From Molossus alvarezi (taxonomy: Eukaryota > Chordata > Mammalia > Chiroptera > Molossidae), in NCBI GenBank assembly GCA_037176705.1, contig CM073895.1, positions 2,108,001 through 2,172,000 of the forward strand: 64,000 nucleotides of DNA, written 5' to 3'. A model generated the notes under the pieces. It saw only the letters and a program-made list of their open reading frames with translations, was not told where the DNA came from and ran no database searches. Positions 20,241 to 30,893 of the stretch are shown piece after piece. The translations under genes were made by a program, and so were the position numbers. Every line of letters starts with the position of its first letter. The first letter of the stretch is position 1.

Positions 20241-20932
20241 TGTACCCCAAAGCGAATGCTCCCGGATGTCTGCACCCCAAAGTAAATACTCCTGGATGTC
20301 TGTACCCCAAAGCAAATGCTCCCGGATGTCTGCACCCCAAAGTAAATACTCCTGGATGTCTGTACCCCAAAGTAAATACTCCTGGATGTCTGTACCCCAA
20401 AGCGAATGCTCCCGGCTGTCTGCACCCCAAAGTAAATACTCCTGGATGTCTGTACCCCAAAGTAAATACTCCTGGATGTCTGTACCCCAAAGCGAATGCT
20501 CCCGGCTGTCTGCACCCCAAAGTGAATACTCCTGGATGTCTGTACCCCAAAGTAAATACTCCTGGATGTCTGTACCCCAAAGCGAATGCTCCCGGATGTC
20601 CGCACCCCAAAGTAAATACTCCTGGATGTCTGTACCCCAAAGCAAATGCTCCCGGATGTCTGCACCCCAAAGTAAATACTCCCGATGTCTGTACCCCAAA
20701 GCAAATGCTCCTGGATATCTGCACCCCAAAGTAAATACTCCCGGATGTCTGTACCCAAAAGCAAATGCTCCTGGATGTCTGCACCCCAAAGTAAATACTC
20801 CTGGATGTCTGCACCCCAAAGCAAATGCTCCCGGCTGTCTGCACCCCAAAGTAAATACTCCCGGATGTCTGTACCCCAAAGCAAATGCTCCCGGATGTTG
20901 GTACCCCAGAGCAAATGCTCCTGGGCCTCGGG
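20241..20932 (+). repeat. 30-bp minisatellite, 23 copies, with mixed 60/90-bp higher order
   Basis: Unit TG(T/C)ACCCCAAAG(C/T)(A/G)AAT(G/A)CTCC(T/C)GGATGTC. Two monomer types alternate. B has AATGCTCC and A has AATACTCC. Reading from 20251 the order is BA, BAA, BAA, BAA, BA x5, B, B, so three 90-bp trimers sit among 60-bp dimers. One unit near 20683 has lost a base (CCCGATGTC). The unit is 30 bp with no stop in any frame, so long open frames run through it on both strands; the 493-codon plus-strand frame is an artefact of this. The array is bounded by single-copy DNA. Confidence 0.98.
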
Positions 20933-21264
20933 TGCCCGGCCCCTGCTCTGAGCCCACAGCCAGCTCTGTGTTTCCGACCCGGGAGAGGCCTAGAACAGGA
21001 CGGAGGGCTGGTGGAGGCGGCCTCTCGGCGCCCAGCGGCCAGTGGACAGGCCGTGTGCCTGACGGGCCGTGGCGGTCAGGGTCGAGGCCACAGCCGGGGT
21101 GTGAGCCTCTGTCCCGAACCCAGGCAGCGGTCGGGGTGAGCCGGGGTGGCAGCCAAGGGCTGAGCCGGGCCCGGCGGGAGGTGCCCAGCGAACAGGGGAG
21201 TGGGGAGCTGACCCAGACGTTAGGACTGCCGGTTACATTTGAAGTAAGTTTTAGTGCAGCTGTG
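20933..21264. other. GC-rich spacer
   Basis: Nothing recognisable. Confidence 0.4.
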
Positions 21265-21605
21265 GGCCTCAGTGTGCTCGGTCGTTATAGCAGCCGCAGA
21301 CGGGGCGGCTTAAACGGAACGTATTCTCCACATCCTCGAGGCGGAAGGTCTGAGATCCTGGTGTCCCCAGGACTGCGCCTCCCGAGGCCTCTGTCCTTGG
21401 CGTGTCGACGGCCGCCTTCTCCCTGCGTCCTCACTCGGTCGCCGCTCTGCCTGTGTCTGTGTCCTCGTCTCTTCTTAGAAGAACACTGGTTATATAGATC
21501 AAGACCACCCCAGGGACCTCACTTTAGCCGAATCAGTGCTGTGAAGACCCCACGTCCCAACACAGGGACCTTCTGATGTCCTGAGGATCGGGACTCCCAC
21601 ACAAC
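21265..21605 (-). mobile_element. MLT1-type LTR, main part (split by two SINEs)
   Basis: AGTGTGCTCGGTCGTTATAGC, GGGGCGGCTTAAACGGAAC, CTCCACATCCTCGAGGCGGAAGG, CGAGGCCTCTGTCCTTGGCG, GCCGCCTTCTCCCTGCGTCC and CTCGTCTCTTCTTAGAAGAAC match the reverse complement of an MLT1 LTR almost end to end. The LTR stops at CGGGACTCCCACACAACTT and resumes at 22093 after two inserted SINEs. Confidence 0.88.
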
Positions 21606-21855
21606 TTCTTCTTTTCATCCTCACCTGAGGACACTTTTGCATTTATCTTCAGATAGAGCGGGAGGGAGAGAGGGAGGAAGAGAGAGAGAGAAACACTGAT
21701 GTGAGAGAAACACATCTACTGGCTGCCTCCTGCACCACCCTGACCAGGGCCAGGGACAGACTGCAACCGAGGTACGTGCTCTTGGCCGGAATCGAACCCA
21801 CGACTCTTTGGTCCGAGGGCTGACGCTCTAACCACTGAGTCAAACTGACCAGGGC
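21606..21855 (-). mobile_element. Ves SINE, reverse orientation
   Basis: Reverse-oriented Ves of the long type. It starts with the tail complement (CTTCTTTTCATCCTCACCTGAGGAC), followed by TTCAGATAGAGCGGGAGGGAG, the GA tract and AACACTGATGTGAGAG. It ends with the head complement (CTGACGCTCTAACCACTGAG then TCAAACTGACCAGGGC). Inserted in an MLT1 LTR. Confidence 0.92.
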
Positions 21856-21865
21856 ACTACACCTC

Positions 21866-22091
21866 TTTTTAATCCTCACCCAAGGATATGTTTATTGATT
21901 TTTAGAGAGAGAGGACGGGGGAGAGAGAGAAACATCGATGCGAGAGAGAAGCATTAATCAGTTGCCCCCTATATGTGCCCTGACTGGGAATCAAACCTGC
22001 AACCCAGGTATGTGCCCTGACTGGGAATCAAACCCACGACCTTTTTGGTGCACAGGACGACGCTCCAACCAACCGAGCCACCTGGCTGGGC
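21866..22091 (-). mobile_element. Second Ves SINE, reverse orientation
   Basis: TTTTTAATCCTCACCCAAGG, ATTGATTTTTAGAGAGAGAGG, AAACATCGATGCGAGAGAG, two CCCTGACTGGGAATCAAAC B-box complements and CCAACCGAGCCACCTGGCTGGG. It differs in subfamily from its neighbour (no TTCAGATAGAGTGGGAGGG block). Short, degraded flanks (CACACAACTT / ACTACACCTC / CACGTATCTT) suggest serial insertion at nearly the same target. Confidence 0.92.
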
Positions 22092-22135
22092 CCACGTATC
22101 TTATTTGGGGACACAATTCGACCCAGAACAGTGTT
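22092..22135 (-). mobile_element. MLT1-type LTR, terminal part
   Basis: CACGTATCTTATTTGGGGAC then ACAATTCGACCCAGAACA is the reverse complement of the MLT1 5' end and completes the LTR that starts at 21265. Confidence 0.8.
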
Positions 22136-22446
22136 CTTGTACAGTAGTTTGGATGTATGTAGTCTAAAAAGCGAGTCCTTGCTTATCTAAAGTTTAAACA
22201 CCCTTTGCTGTTTTTATTAAATCTGGCCACCCTGCCCACGGAGCCTGGGTCTGGGCCCCCTTGCCCTCATGGCCAGCCGTGGCCCAGCTGCGGTGCAGAC
22301 CGTGCCCTGGGGACTGAGGGCTCGGACCCAGAACACCCTGGATGGGCGAGGCCAGCACTGGGTGGCGGTGGACCCCTCGGTCCAGGAGGAGCTGTGGTTG
22401 GCAAAGGAAAGAAGTGAGCGAAGTCTGCAGGTCCACCCTTGACCCC
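22136..22446. other. Spacer
   Basis: AT-richer at 22140-22220, then GC-rich. Nothing recognisable. Confidence 0.4.
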
Positions 22447-22488
22447 ACATGGACACACGCACACACACGCACACATTTGTGTGCACAC
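22447..22488. repeat. Short CA-rich tract
   Basis: ATGGACACACGCACACACACG continuing to CACATTTGTGTGCACACC. Confidence 0.8.
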
Positions 22489-22989
22489 CAGGATCCAGGA
22501 GCTGCTGGGAGGTTCTCAGGGTGATAATGAGCTGTTTCGAGGCCCTAAGGAGATGCGGCCACGCAGGTCAGATTTCGGAGGGTTGATGAAGGAAGTGAGG
22601 CCAGGACGGCCTCTGGTTACAGTTTAGGGAACACACAGGGCGCCTGAGTCTCCAGTTAAAAGGCAGAGAAATGAACGGGGACGGGCGGGCGGGAGCCAGA
22701 GGGGTTTACAGTGTGGCTTGGTCTCCGGATGCTCCTCCTGGGAACCCCAGCCTGGCGCAGACTGGATCCCCTAGTGGGACATGGTTGGGGGGGCAGTGAA
22801 GTCCCAGTGGCTCGATGTCTGTCTGACGAGGGGCCCCGACGGCCGCACGTAAGTGGGCACACGTGGGGACGGAGCGTGGGGATGGAGTATGGGGGCGTCC
22901 CCACTTCGAACGCGCTCCCCAGCTCCAGCCAGGAGGTTGGGGAATGTCAGCCCCAGAACGGCTTCCAACCCAAAGCTTCCGAGGTACGA
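22489..22989. other. Spacer
   Basis: Single-copy; no exon recognised. Confidence 0.4.
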
Positions 22990-23135
22990 ACTCTGCTCCA
23001 GAAGCCAGCGCGTCTGTTCTTTACGCTACTTTGATCTAAAAAGCCGTTTGTTTACATTTTATTGCATTATAAATCCCCGGTAAGCAGGCATGATATTTTT
23101 ATAATGCCCAATAAGGATTCGCTTGTGAACACGTC
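22990..23135. promoter_or_regulatory. Candidate conserved non-coding element 5
   Basis: TACGCTACTTTGATCTAAAAAG (TCF/LEF-like CTTTGATC), GTTTGTTTACATTTTATTGC (forkhead TGTTTAC), ATTATAAATCCCCGG, GATATTTTTATAATGCCC and CAATAAGGATTC. It is AT-rich, non-repetitive and sharply bounded. Enhancer-like by motif content. Confidence 0.5.
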
Positions 23136-23544
23136 TGGGGTGGGGAGGGTCTTTATTGCCTGGCCGCCAGGATCTTCCATCCTGGGTCCTGTTCCCGTCC
23201 GTCCCCTGTCCACATGCGGCTCACAGATGTGTCTCCTGCAGAACATCTGGCGGGGGCGCTCGCTGCAGAGCGGTGCGGCCGGAACGCCGGTCACTTACAG
23301 GTGGCTCCTGTGCTGGTCTGGGCAGGACCTCCGGGGACTGCTCAGCCTTCGTGCGGCTCGTGGTAGGGCCGTTCACGGCTCAGGGGGGTCTTTCACCAGC
23401 TCCCCCGAGGGCGGAGGGTGCGCACCTGAGTCGGCAACTCAGCCAGTCCCTTGTTGGACAACGTGCAGCGAGCACCATCCCCACTGAGTGCTGTGACGGG
23501 CACGGGGGTCACGGGGGGAGCACCAGGGACATGGCCCAGAGTAA
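23136..23544. other. GC-rich spacer
   Basis: Nothing recognisable. Confidence 0.4.
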
Positions 23545-23662
23545 AAAGGGCATAGGGGACACAGGACAGGGACAGGGGATGCGGGGCAGGGACAGGGTCA
23601 TGGGACAGGGACAGGGGACACAGGACGGCACAGGGACATGGGGCAGGGACAGGGGACACTTC
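23545..23662 (+). repeat. GGGACAGG minisatellite
   Basis: Irregular tandem copies of GGGACAGG(GGA)CA with CATGGGGCAGGGACAGGGGAC recurring. About 118 bp; on the plus strand it is a G-tract-rich sequence. Confidence 0.85.
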
Positions 23663-24180
23663 ATGGCCTCCACTGCGCAGGAGAAATCAGAGCAGGGAGG
23701 GAGAAGGTGCAGGTGAGTGAGAACAGGTGTGGGGTTGGCACAGGTGACCTGTGACATGGGCGGGAGACCCGGGCAGGGAGGAGAGTTATTGCCTGGATTC
23801 CGGGGAAGAATGTCCCGGGCCCAGGATGGGGGCCCACAGGAGAGCCCAAGGCATGCTCCGAGACACCGGGGGGCAGAGTGGTTGGTGCCACCAGGGCGAG
23901 GTCGAGGGGCCACATGGGGGCCTGGGAGCTGCCGCTCAGCCACAGCCCTGCCAGCTCCGGGGTGGGGGGCTGGTGTGGGCTGTGGCCGGGGCTCTGGGAG
24001 GCGGTGTGAGAGGTGGGCGGGTCTGGACGTTGTCCGAGGGCAGAACCCAGCGTTTCCGGGCAGATCCACATGGGAGGGGCGCAGGGACCACCCCGCACTT
24101 TGCTTCCCTCTTCCTGTCTGGTCCTCTCACCCCGACTCTCAGCGATGGAGATGGAGGCAGAACCCTTTCTCTAAAAAATA
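23663..24180. other. GC-rich spacer
   Basis: Nothing recognisable. Confidence 0.4.
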
Positions 24181-24398
24181 AAAGGTCTCGCCCGGCCGTG
24201 CGGCTCAGTGGTGAGCACGACCCTGCACCACAAGGTCGCCGGTTCGATTCCCGGTCAGGCACGTGCCCAGGGTGTGGGGCCGGTCCCCAGTGGGGGGCCT
24301 GCAGGAGGCGGCCAGTCGATGTTCTCTCTCATCGATGTTTCCATCTCTCTCTCCCTCCCTTCCTCTCTCTAAAATCAATAAAGAAAAAAAAAAGGTCT
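24181..24398 (+). mobile_element. Ves SINE with target duplication
   Basis: Body 24189-24390: head CGCCCGGCCGTGCGGCTCAG, A-box region GTGGTGAGCACGACC, B box GGTTCGATTCCCGGTCAGG, GCAGGAGGCGGCCAGTCGATG, TTCTCTCTCATCGATGTTTCC and a tail AAAATCAATAAAGAAAAAAA. Perfect flanking duplication AAAGGTCT (24181-24188 and 24391-24398). Short-tail subfamily, little decayed, so a younger insertion. Confidence 0.95.
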
Positions 24399-25894
24399 TT
24401 AATTGTAAGCGCGGTTTCAGATGCGGGGTAGACGGGCAGAGGGCAGAGTGCCCGTGTGCGGCCCTCGTGGGACACCTCCGCCGTGGGCTGCCCTCGTCCT
24501 CGTGGGTGGGCCGGGACCGAGACACCCTCCTTCACTAAAGCCACGGCCGACAAGGGTCGCTCTCGGTGTGGCCATTCTGTGGGTTTGTGGGTCTGGAGTA
24601 ACGTGTGATGCTACCAGTTCGGAGTCACGCGGATTAGTGGCTCCGCCCTCCCTGCCCTGTGGGGCACCCCCCCCAGTGCCTGGTGCCAGGCTGAGCCTCC
24701 AGGCTGGGGGTGGCAGTGCTCTGGCTTAGAAAGGCGCCTGGGGTCCCCCGGGCTCGCTCCTGCCGTGCACGGGCTTCCCTAGGCTGCCCACGCCCCGGGG
24801 GACTCGGGGTGCAGAGGACCCGACGTGGGCGCTGACCCTCGGAAATCCTTTTCCTTCCTTGAGACGCGGGGTCCTCACTCATTCACAGGGTTATGAGGGG
24901 GAAGAAGGGGTGCGATGAGGCCACAGAGGGCCCAGAGCCCGTCAGGTGTGGCTAAGCTCCGTCCTCTCCCCGCCCCCCGCCCCCCAGTCCTCAGAAATCC
25001 CTCCCTCAGGGGCCACAGGCCATCGGATGTTCACTTGTCACGCGTGGGAAGCCTGCCCCTCTGGGCTCCGGGCCGCTGACCCCTCCGACTCCCCACCCCA
25101 AGAGCCACGGTTCCGGAGCCGTGCCGGGGAAGTGACAACCACCAGGTCATGGTGTCCTCCATCCAGGCCGAGCGGACTGGTCTGGCCTCATCTGAGGCCT
25201 CCGTGCAGGTTGGGCCATGGTGAGCCCCGGAGAAGGCTCTTCCGTGTTCATGCGTGAAGATTTTCAGGTAGAAAAACGAGATAAAGCCAGTGTGTTGGGT
25301 AACAGAAAAAAAAAAAAAATGCCAGGCCGGGCGACACACCTGTGTCTGTGACCTCTGGCCCAGAGCCCTGCACGCCCTCGTACGAATTATCCACGGCCAC
25401 CGGCGGGCCGTGGGCTCGAACGTGTCGGCCTCCGGGAAACTGGAACCTCAGAGCAAGTATCAGATGAGTGGCTAATGTTGGAAAAAAAGCGAAAAACATG
25501 TTCAAGGTCTCCGTTTTATAGCCGCTCTTGAAGTCAGAATTTGCCGCTGAAACCCGATGCGGCCTCGGCAGCGTGTTCTCGGTGGCGTCGGGTAATCGAA
25601 AGCCCAGACGACTTGGCCGTGAGGCCTCGGAGCAGCTGATCCCGCGCAGGCCCCACGGGAGGGGCCCTGGCCGCCGCGCCCACCTCAGCCCTTGGGACCA
25701 GGGCCGCACGGGTGCAGAGGTGGCCTCTATGCCGCGTGGCAAACACCCGGTGACTTTCTGGGGGGCCTGGCTTGGTCACCTGGACCTGTCGAAGGGAAGC
25801 TTGGCCTGGAGTCTCCCCAGAGGCAGGCATCCCACACTGGGGGCCCTGGGGGTGGGCAGGGCCCTCCGTGGGCTGGGGACCGCCTTCCGTGGCA
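24399..25894. other. Spacer, 1.5 kb
   Basis: Single-copy. A 14-A run lies at 25306-25319 without an identifiable retroposon head upstream. A patch at about 25480-25600 is AT-richer (GTCTCCGTTTTATAGCCGCTC). No exon recognised. Confidence 0.4.
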
Positions 25895-26290
25895 TCTGTG
25901 ATACACTGAACTGTGTACCCCCAAAAATTCTTACCTTGCATCCCTGACCCCCAGGACGTCAGGTTGGACCTCATTTGGACGTAGGGTCCTTGCAGATGAG
26001 CTGGTGAGAATGGGGTCATTAGCGTGGGTCCCTAATCCCATCTGACGGTGACCTTATAAGAGGGAAATCTGACCCAGACACACACAGGGAGAAGCCACGG
26101 GGAGACAAGCAGAGATGGGGTGAGGGGTCCTCAAGGCAAGGAACCCCGGGGGTGCCAGAGCCCGGGAGCTGGGGGAGGCCTGGGCGGTCCTCCCTTTCAG
26201 GAGCCAGCAGGATTTCGGACTGCCGGGTCCGGAACGGGAGCAGAGGGCGCCCTTGGCTGAAGCCCCGGCGTGTACTGTGCTCGGACGGCC
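25895..26290 (+). mobile_element. MLT1-type LTR
   Basis: CACTGAACTGTGTACCCCCAAAAATTC, CTTGCATCCCTGACCCCCAGG, ACCTCATTTGGACGTAGGGTCC, TTGCAGATGAGCTGG, ATGGGGTCATTAGCGTGGGTCCC, CTTATAAGAGGGAAATCTGACC and ACACACACAGGGAGAAG are a clear MLT1 5' half. The 3' half (CAAGGCAAGGAACCCCGGGGGTGCC, GGATTTCGGACTGCC) is more decayed and its end is approximate. Confidence 0.9.
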
Positions 26291-27699
26291 TGGGGACAAG
26301 CAGGCCCCAGCGCCAGGTGCTCAGTGCCGGGCACGGTCACCAACGCCGGCGGCTGCAGACACTCTTCAGAGCCTCCGGACGTTGTCTGACCAGTCTGTCC
26401 AGCCCAGCACACCTTCGGGGTGTGTTTGGGGCCCTGCTCTGGGGAAGATGCCCACACTTGGGGTGTTGGGAGTGCCCAGCCTGGTGGCCTGCGCTCTCTG
26501 TCCCTGCCGGGTGACTCACGGCTGTGCCCTGTCTTCCAGCGGGCACCCAGCCGAGCAGGTGACATGTCCCAACCCCCAGGTCTGACAGTGGCTTCCAACC
26601 ACACGGCCGTTGGCTAAGCTCCCTCCTCTATTCGGCTGCCCGCCCTGTACATCGAGAATTGCTCTGGAAAGGACAGATGGGTGGACATGTGGGACCCCAG
26701 ACCTCCTCCTCTTCTGCCTGCTCCGAATCCCAGGCCCGAGGGCGTGGGCAGGGGCGGCCCCGGAGCCGGACTCCACTAGGCTTGGTTTGGCCAACAGGGG
26801 TCACTGCACGTCTGAGCTTCTCACTGGACCACCCCGGGGCCGTCCCATCCCACTCCTGGCCAGGTTCACGGACCACCAGCTGCCCCTCACCTGCAGGTGC
26901 CCCACGGTGAAGAGTCCTGGGGGTGCAGGCTCTGCGCCCACATCGTCTACGTGACCCCTGGTTGGCCTTTCTCCACTCACCCCATAGAGTGAGCCGCCGC
27001 CGCCTGCTACGCCTTCGACCCAGGTAGGGGGCCGTCCTCGGTCACCCTCCCCAGCACCCCAGTCTCCACCCTCCAGGCTGCAAACCCAGGACGGGTTATT
27101 ATGGGATCACAGTCTGGACTTAGCTCCAAAGACAAAGCTGCATCAAGTGGATTAGGGACCTGTGCATGCACGGGGAGCCCCGAACTCCACCCCACCCCGC
27201 TTCCTTCTCCAGCTGGGTGTCAGGACATGGACACACAGCCAAGGTGGGGTTTTGGGGTGACCCTGGAGAATCGAAGTGGTAATTTCTGGCTTTTCTGTTT
27301 GAGGAAGTTTTGGGGAACTGTGTGATCAAGACGATGCAGTGGTCACTGCCCCTCCTCTGCTCCTGAGCCACATGGCTGCGGGGTGGGGGCTCCCCAGGAG
27401 GAGCCGGACCCTCCCCGTCATCTGCCCCACGCCCGGGGTCAAGGTGGCCTTGGTCGTGGAGGGGCCGGCAGGACAGGTGGAGGGAGACGGAGCTGAGTGT
27501 GCGGGGCCCATCCCCCAAGTCCTGGAAGCCGAGTGAGGAGGGGGTGGGTGCGACGCAGCCAACGGGACAGGCCGGCAGCCCGCAGGGGCTGAGGACTCTG
27601 TGGGAAGCCAGACACCCACAGGTGCCACCCCGGTCCAGATGTCACCTGGGGCGTGGGAGGGAGGGGGAGCCCGCTGAATCGCCCTCACCCCGAAGCGAC
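26291..27699. other. GC-rich spacer, 1.4 kb
   Basis: Single-copy; compositional open frames only. No gene recognised. Confidence 0.4.
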
Positions 27700-28095
27700 C
27701 GAATCCTCCCAGAGCGGGCGGAGATGAAACGGAGATTAAGTTACGCGGAGGCCCGTTCACAGCTTCGCCCACGGGGGGCTCCCCGGCCTCGGAGCCCTGC
27801 GTCCGAAGGGCCTGCACACATTTGGCGGGGGGGGGGGGGGCGGGCGGAACCGCGGCCTGACTGGGAGCAGAACCATGAATCGCGGCATTAACCTCGGTGG
27901 AAGATTAAGTGGCCGGGAGCGTGTTCGGGAGGGGCCGGGCCCCGCCTCTTTCCGGCCCCTGCTCCGTGCTGGCATCTCGGGGCTTGAATTCATTACCCAG
28001 GAAACGTGCCACGCGGGAGGGGCCAGCCCGAGTCACACGTTTTTACAATTAGCCATTCTGTACACCGGCCGGGATTCCAGAGGGGGCGCAGGGGA
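27700..28095. promoter_or_regulatory. Candidate regulatory cluster, first half
   Basis: GAAACGGAGATTAAGTTACGCGG, ATGAATCGCGGCATTAACC, GGAAGATTAAGTGGCC, CTTGAATTCATTACCCAGG and CGTTTTTACAATTAGCC are AT-rich words separated by CpG-rich text and a 13-G run (about 27829-27841). AGATTAAGT occurs twice, as GGAGATTAAGTTACG (27730-27744) and GGAAGATTAAGTGGC (27900-27914). No repeat family is seen. Enhancer-like by composition. Confidence 0.4.
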
Positions 28096-28245
28096 GGGGG
28101 CTCGCGGGGTGACCGCGCACCTCCTGTTTGGGTAAGGAAGGGGGGAGGGCGGAACGAGGGCCCCAGGGGAGTCCAGCGTGTCCCCAGCCGGTCCCCAGCC
28201 CCGGGGCGAGTCCCGAGCGGAGGGTCCGCAGGGCGGCTCCCGGCC
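28096..28245. other. GC-rich spacer
   Basis: Nothing recognisable. Confidence 0.35.
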
Positions 28246-28395
28246 TGAATCGGACCTTTATGACCACAGCGCTTGCCCGGGGGAGGCATGGCCGGCGCCC
28301 TCGGATTCTGCGTTATGAATGGGGGCCTCAGCCACTTCCTCCTCATTTAATTTATCATTTCGGCCGTCTTTCAACACCAGGCACAGGCCGGCGGC
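28246..28395. promoter_or_regulatory. Candidate regulatory cluster, second half
   Basis: GACCTTTATGACCACAGCGC (HOX-like TTTATG, RUNX-like ACCACA), CTGCGTTATGAATGGGGGCC, CCTCCTCATTTAATTTATC and ATTTCGGCCGTCTTTCAAC form a non-repetitive AT-rich patch. Confidence 0.45.
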
Positions 28396-29014
28396 ACAGG
28401 AATGCGGGGCTGCCCAGAAACGCTTCCGTGGCAAGGACGTGGGGGCAGAGAAACGGCTCTGCCCTCCTCCCGGGGTGGGCGCAGCGTGGGTCCCCTCCAA
28501 GCCCACCGCGTGGGGACAGTCTGGCGCTCGGGCGAGGTGGCGCCAGGGAGGGGGGCTCCCGAGACCTGCGGGCTCCTGCCGCCCCGCTGCCCTGGCCACG
28601 CTGGCTCCGGTCTCAGAGCAAAGACCCACCAGTGCCACTTTCCAGGTGAGCGACACCACCTTCCTGGCTGGTGCGGTCGCACCCACTGGTGTCTGTGGGG
28701 CTTTGCTCTCAGCCCCTGGGTCTGACTGCTGCTGTTTGGGTTTAAGAAGGTCGGGATTCCGGCCACCCAGAGCCGTGGATGAGGAAGGGGCCCGGTTTGC
28801 TCGATGCCAGTGTTCGGACGGGGTGGGGGAGGGACAGGGTGTGTCAGAGACCCAGAGGTGCCGTGTGGACTTGGGGAGGCCGGGCGTGGCCCTGACGTCA
28901 TGGACTGAATGTTGACAGTGTCTGGTGGGAGGTGAGAAATCACATCGCCTCTCTGAGTCTGATTTCACGTCCTGCCGTTTCCTGACTCCGCAGTCAGCAC
29001 CTTAGGGTGGCTGG
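28396..29014. other. GC-rich spacer
   Basis: Nothing recognisable. Confidence 0.4.
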
Positions 29015-29105
29015 ACGCACGCACAGAAGGCATGCACATGGTTGCACACACAGGCACACACACATGCATGCACGCACGTGCACACACACACGTGTGCACA
29101 CATCC
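29015..29105. repeat. Degenerate CA-rich tract
   Basis: CACGCACAGAAGGCATGCAC, CACACACAGGCACACACACATG and GCACGCACGTGCACACACAC: alternating purine-pyrimidine. Confidence 0.85.
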
Positions 29106-30060
29106 TCTTCAGCAGGAGGCCCAGCCTCCCCTGGAGGGACCCCCGCTGCTCGGGAAGGTGAGACACCGATGTTGGTCCCGGGAGCAGGAGTGCTGGACAC
29201 TTGGGAGCCGCAGGGCAGGTCTCCGAGGACTGGCCTCGTGGACACCAGGTCAAAGCCTCAGCTCTGAGCCCACTCCCGGCCCCACAGGCCTGGCCTCACC
29301 AGGAGCCCCGCCTGAAGTCAGGACGATGCCACGTGGCCCCCTGTGGGGCAGAGGCTCCGCAGCCCCCTGTGGTCTGGTGAGGTCCAGCCGCTGCCCCCGG
29401 GGGCCCGCCTCCACCCACACGCCCTTCCCTTGGTGCCGGGCATTGCATGGGGCAGTGCCCATGAGTGCGGCCGCGGCTCCGGGGGCCGAGCACAGAGCTG
29501 CCAGAGGCTGGCTCTCCGGGGCCCAGTGGGCACCAGGACGCAGGCGCAGGCTAATCCAGGGTGAGGACCCGTGTCCGGCTTGAGCGGCGACCGGCCCACG
29601 GCGTGTATGGACCTGAGGTGTGCCCGTACCTCCTCCTGAACAGAGGCCAGGATTCCCGGGAGCTCCTGAGCCTCCGCTCGCTCATGCCGTCCATGGCACC
29701 CAGTGGGCACAGTGTCTCTGTTGTCCCAGGCCTGCTGCAGGCCCCGGCGGCGCAGCCTCTCACGGGAAGGTCGGGGGAGAGCCTGCTCCCAGGCTGCATA
29801 TGGGCGGGCAGGGTGCCCCAGACACCGCTGAGGTGCTGCCCGGGCAGACTGGGGGGTGCGCCCTGCTCCTGACCGTTCCCACAGAGCCCTGACGCCCTGG
29901 ACCGTGGGGACGAGCACGCCGACCACTCGGCTTCCAGGACCAGGTGGAAGCAGAGGCTAGCCTGGGCCCGCTGGCTGGCATGGCCCTGGGGTCCTGGGAC
30001 CACATCACCGTCCCCCCTTCTCCGGAGTTTACCGAGGGGCCGGAAACAGCGCTCGCTCGG
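29106..30060. other. GC-rich spacer
   Basis: Single-copy; open frames of up to 200 codons on the minus strand are compositional. Confidence 0.4.
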
Positions 30061-30155
30061 CCACGGCGGAGGCGGGCAGTGTGCTCCAGATGGGCGGAGG
30101 CGGGCAGTGTGCTCCAGGTGGGCGGTGGGCAGAGGTGGGCAGTGCAGGGCAGGGG
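30061..30155 (+). repeat. 31-bp minisatellite, about two and a half copies
   Basis: CGGAGGCGGGCAGTGTGCTCC then AGATGGG repeats as CGGAGGCGGGCAGTGTGCTCC then AGGTGGG, followed by decayed GGTGGGCAGAGGTGGGCAGTG. Confidence 0.85.
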
Positions 30156-30893
30156 GGAGGTAAAGGGCTGAGGTCGGAAATGTGAGCGAGGGCAGGTGTC
30201 CCCTTGCCCCTCAGCCGTGCTCCCCGGAGGCCGCTGTCCGTGGCCATTTGGATGTCCCCCGACCGTGACCTGCCTGGCGGGGTCTGCAGCGGCTGCAGCC
30301 CGGGATGCGGAGGGAAGTCCATTTATTTCCCAGCGTCTTCATGTTTCCGAAGACGTGATCCCAGCCTGGCGGGGACTACGCTGGGGGCACCAGGGGTCGT
30401 GACCCAGAAGGAAATGCTCAGAGACACCCCCACCGGAGGGACCCGCCAGGCGGCCCTGAAATGGAGAATGCTCCCATGTCCGCACCGTCTCCTCTCTTCC
30501 ATTGAAGTGCATCGTGTCTCAGAGCTGCACACGGAAATACCTTGTCAAAGTTATACGTGTCCATAGCGTGAGGCTAACGGGGACACGGGCGCCCCACTTC
30601 CCACCCTTAGGTCTTACCTCCTGGGAGCCACCGTTTCCGGCTCCTCCTGCGTTTGTTTTCTGTATTTGCCTTTTGAGTTTAAAAGGAAATGCTTAGACCC
30701 GATACACGCACGCAGACCTTCGCCGTCACGACTCCCAGTTGCCTGGCTGCTTTGGGGGTTGAAAAGAGGAGCCCCCCTCAGCCCCCACCCATGTAGCCGC
30801 CATTCAGTCTTTGTCACCCTGGCTTCCAAGTTCGCTTTCATTATGGACGTGGAGAGAATGTTTTCAGCCAAGCTGGGTGAAGAACTGTGATTT
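30156..30893. other. Spacer
   Basis: Single-copy, becoming AT-richer towards the SINE pair. Nothing recognised. Confidence 0.4.

Noticed and set aside
20241..20932. CRISPR array
   Set aside because: The 30-bp units are directly adjacent with no unique spacers, and the genome is mammalian.
20095..21576. 493-codon open frame as a protein-coding gene
   Set aside because: It is driven by a 30-bp tandem repeat that is stop-free in all frames on both strands and continues into GC-rich spacer and an LTR remnant.
24189..24390. Functional tRNA gene (A and B boxes present)
   Set aside because: The boxes belong to a Ves SINE with A-rich tail and target duplication; the tRNA fold is not preserved. The same applies to the other Ves copies.
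25306..25319. Tail of a retroposon or processed pseudogene (14-A run)
   Set aside because: No recognisable SINE, LINE or gene sequence upstream and no target duplication seen.
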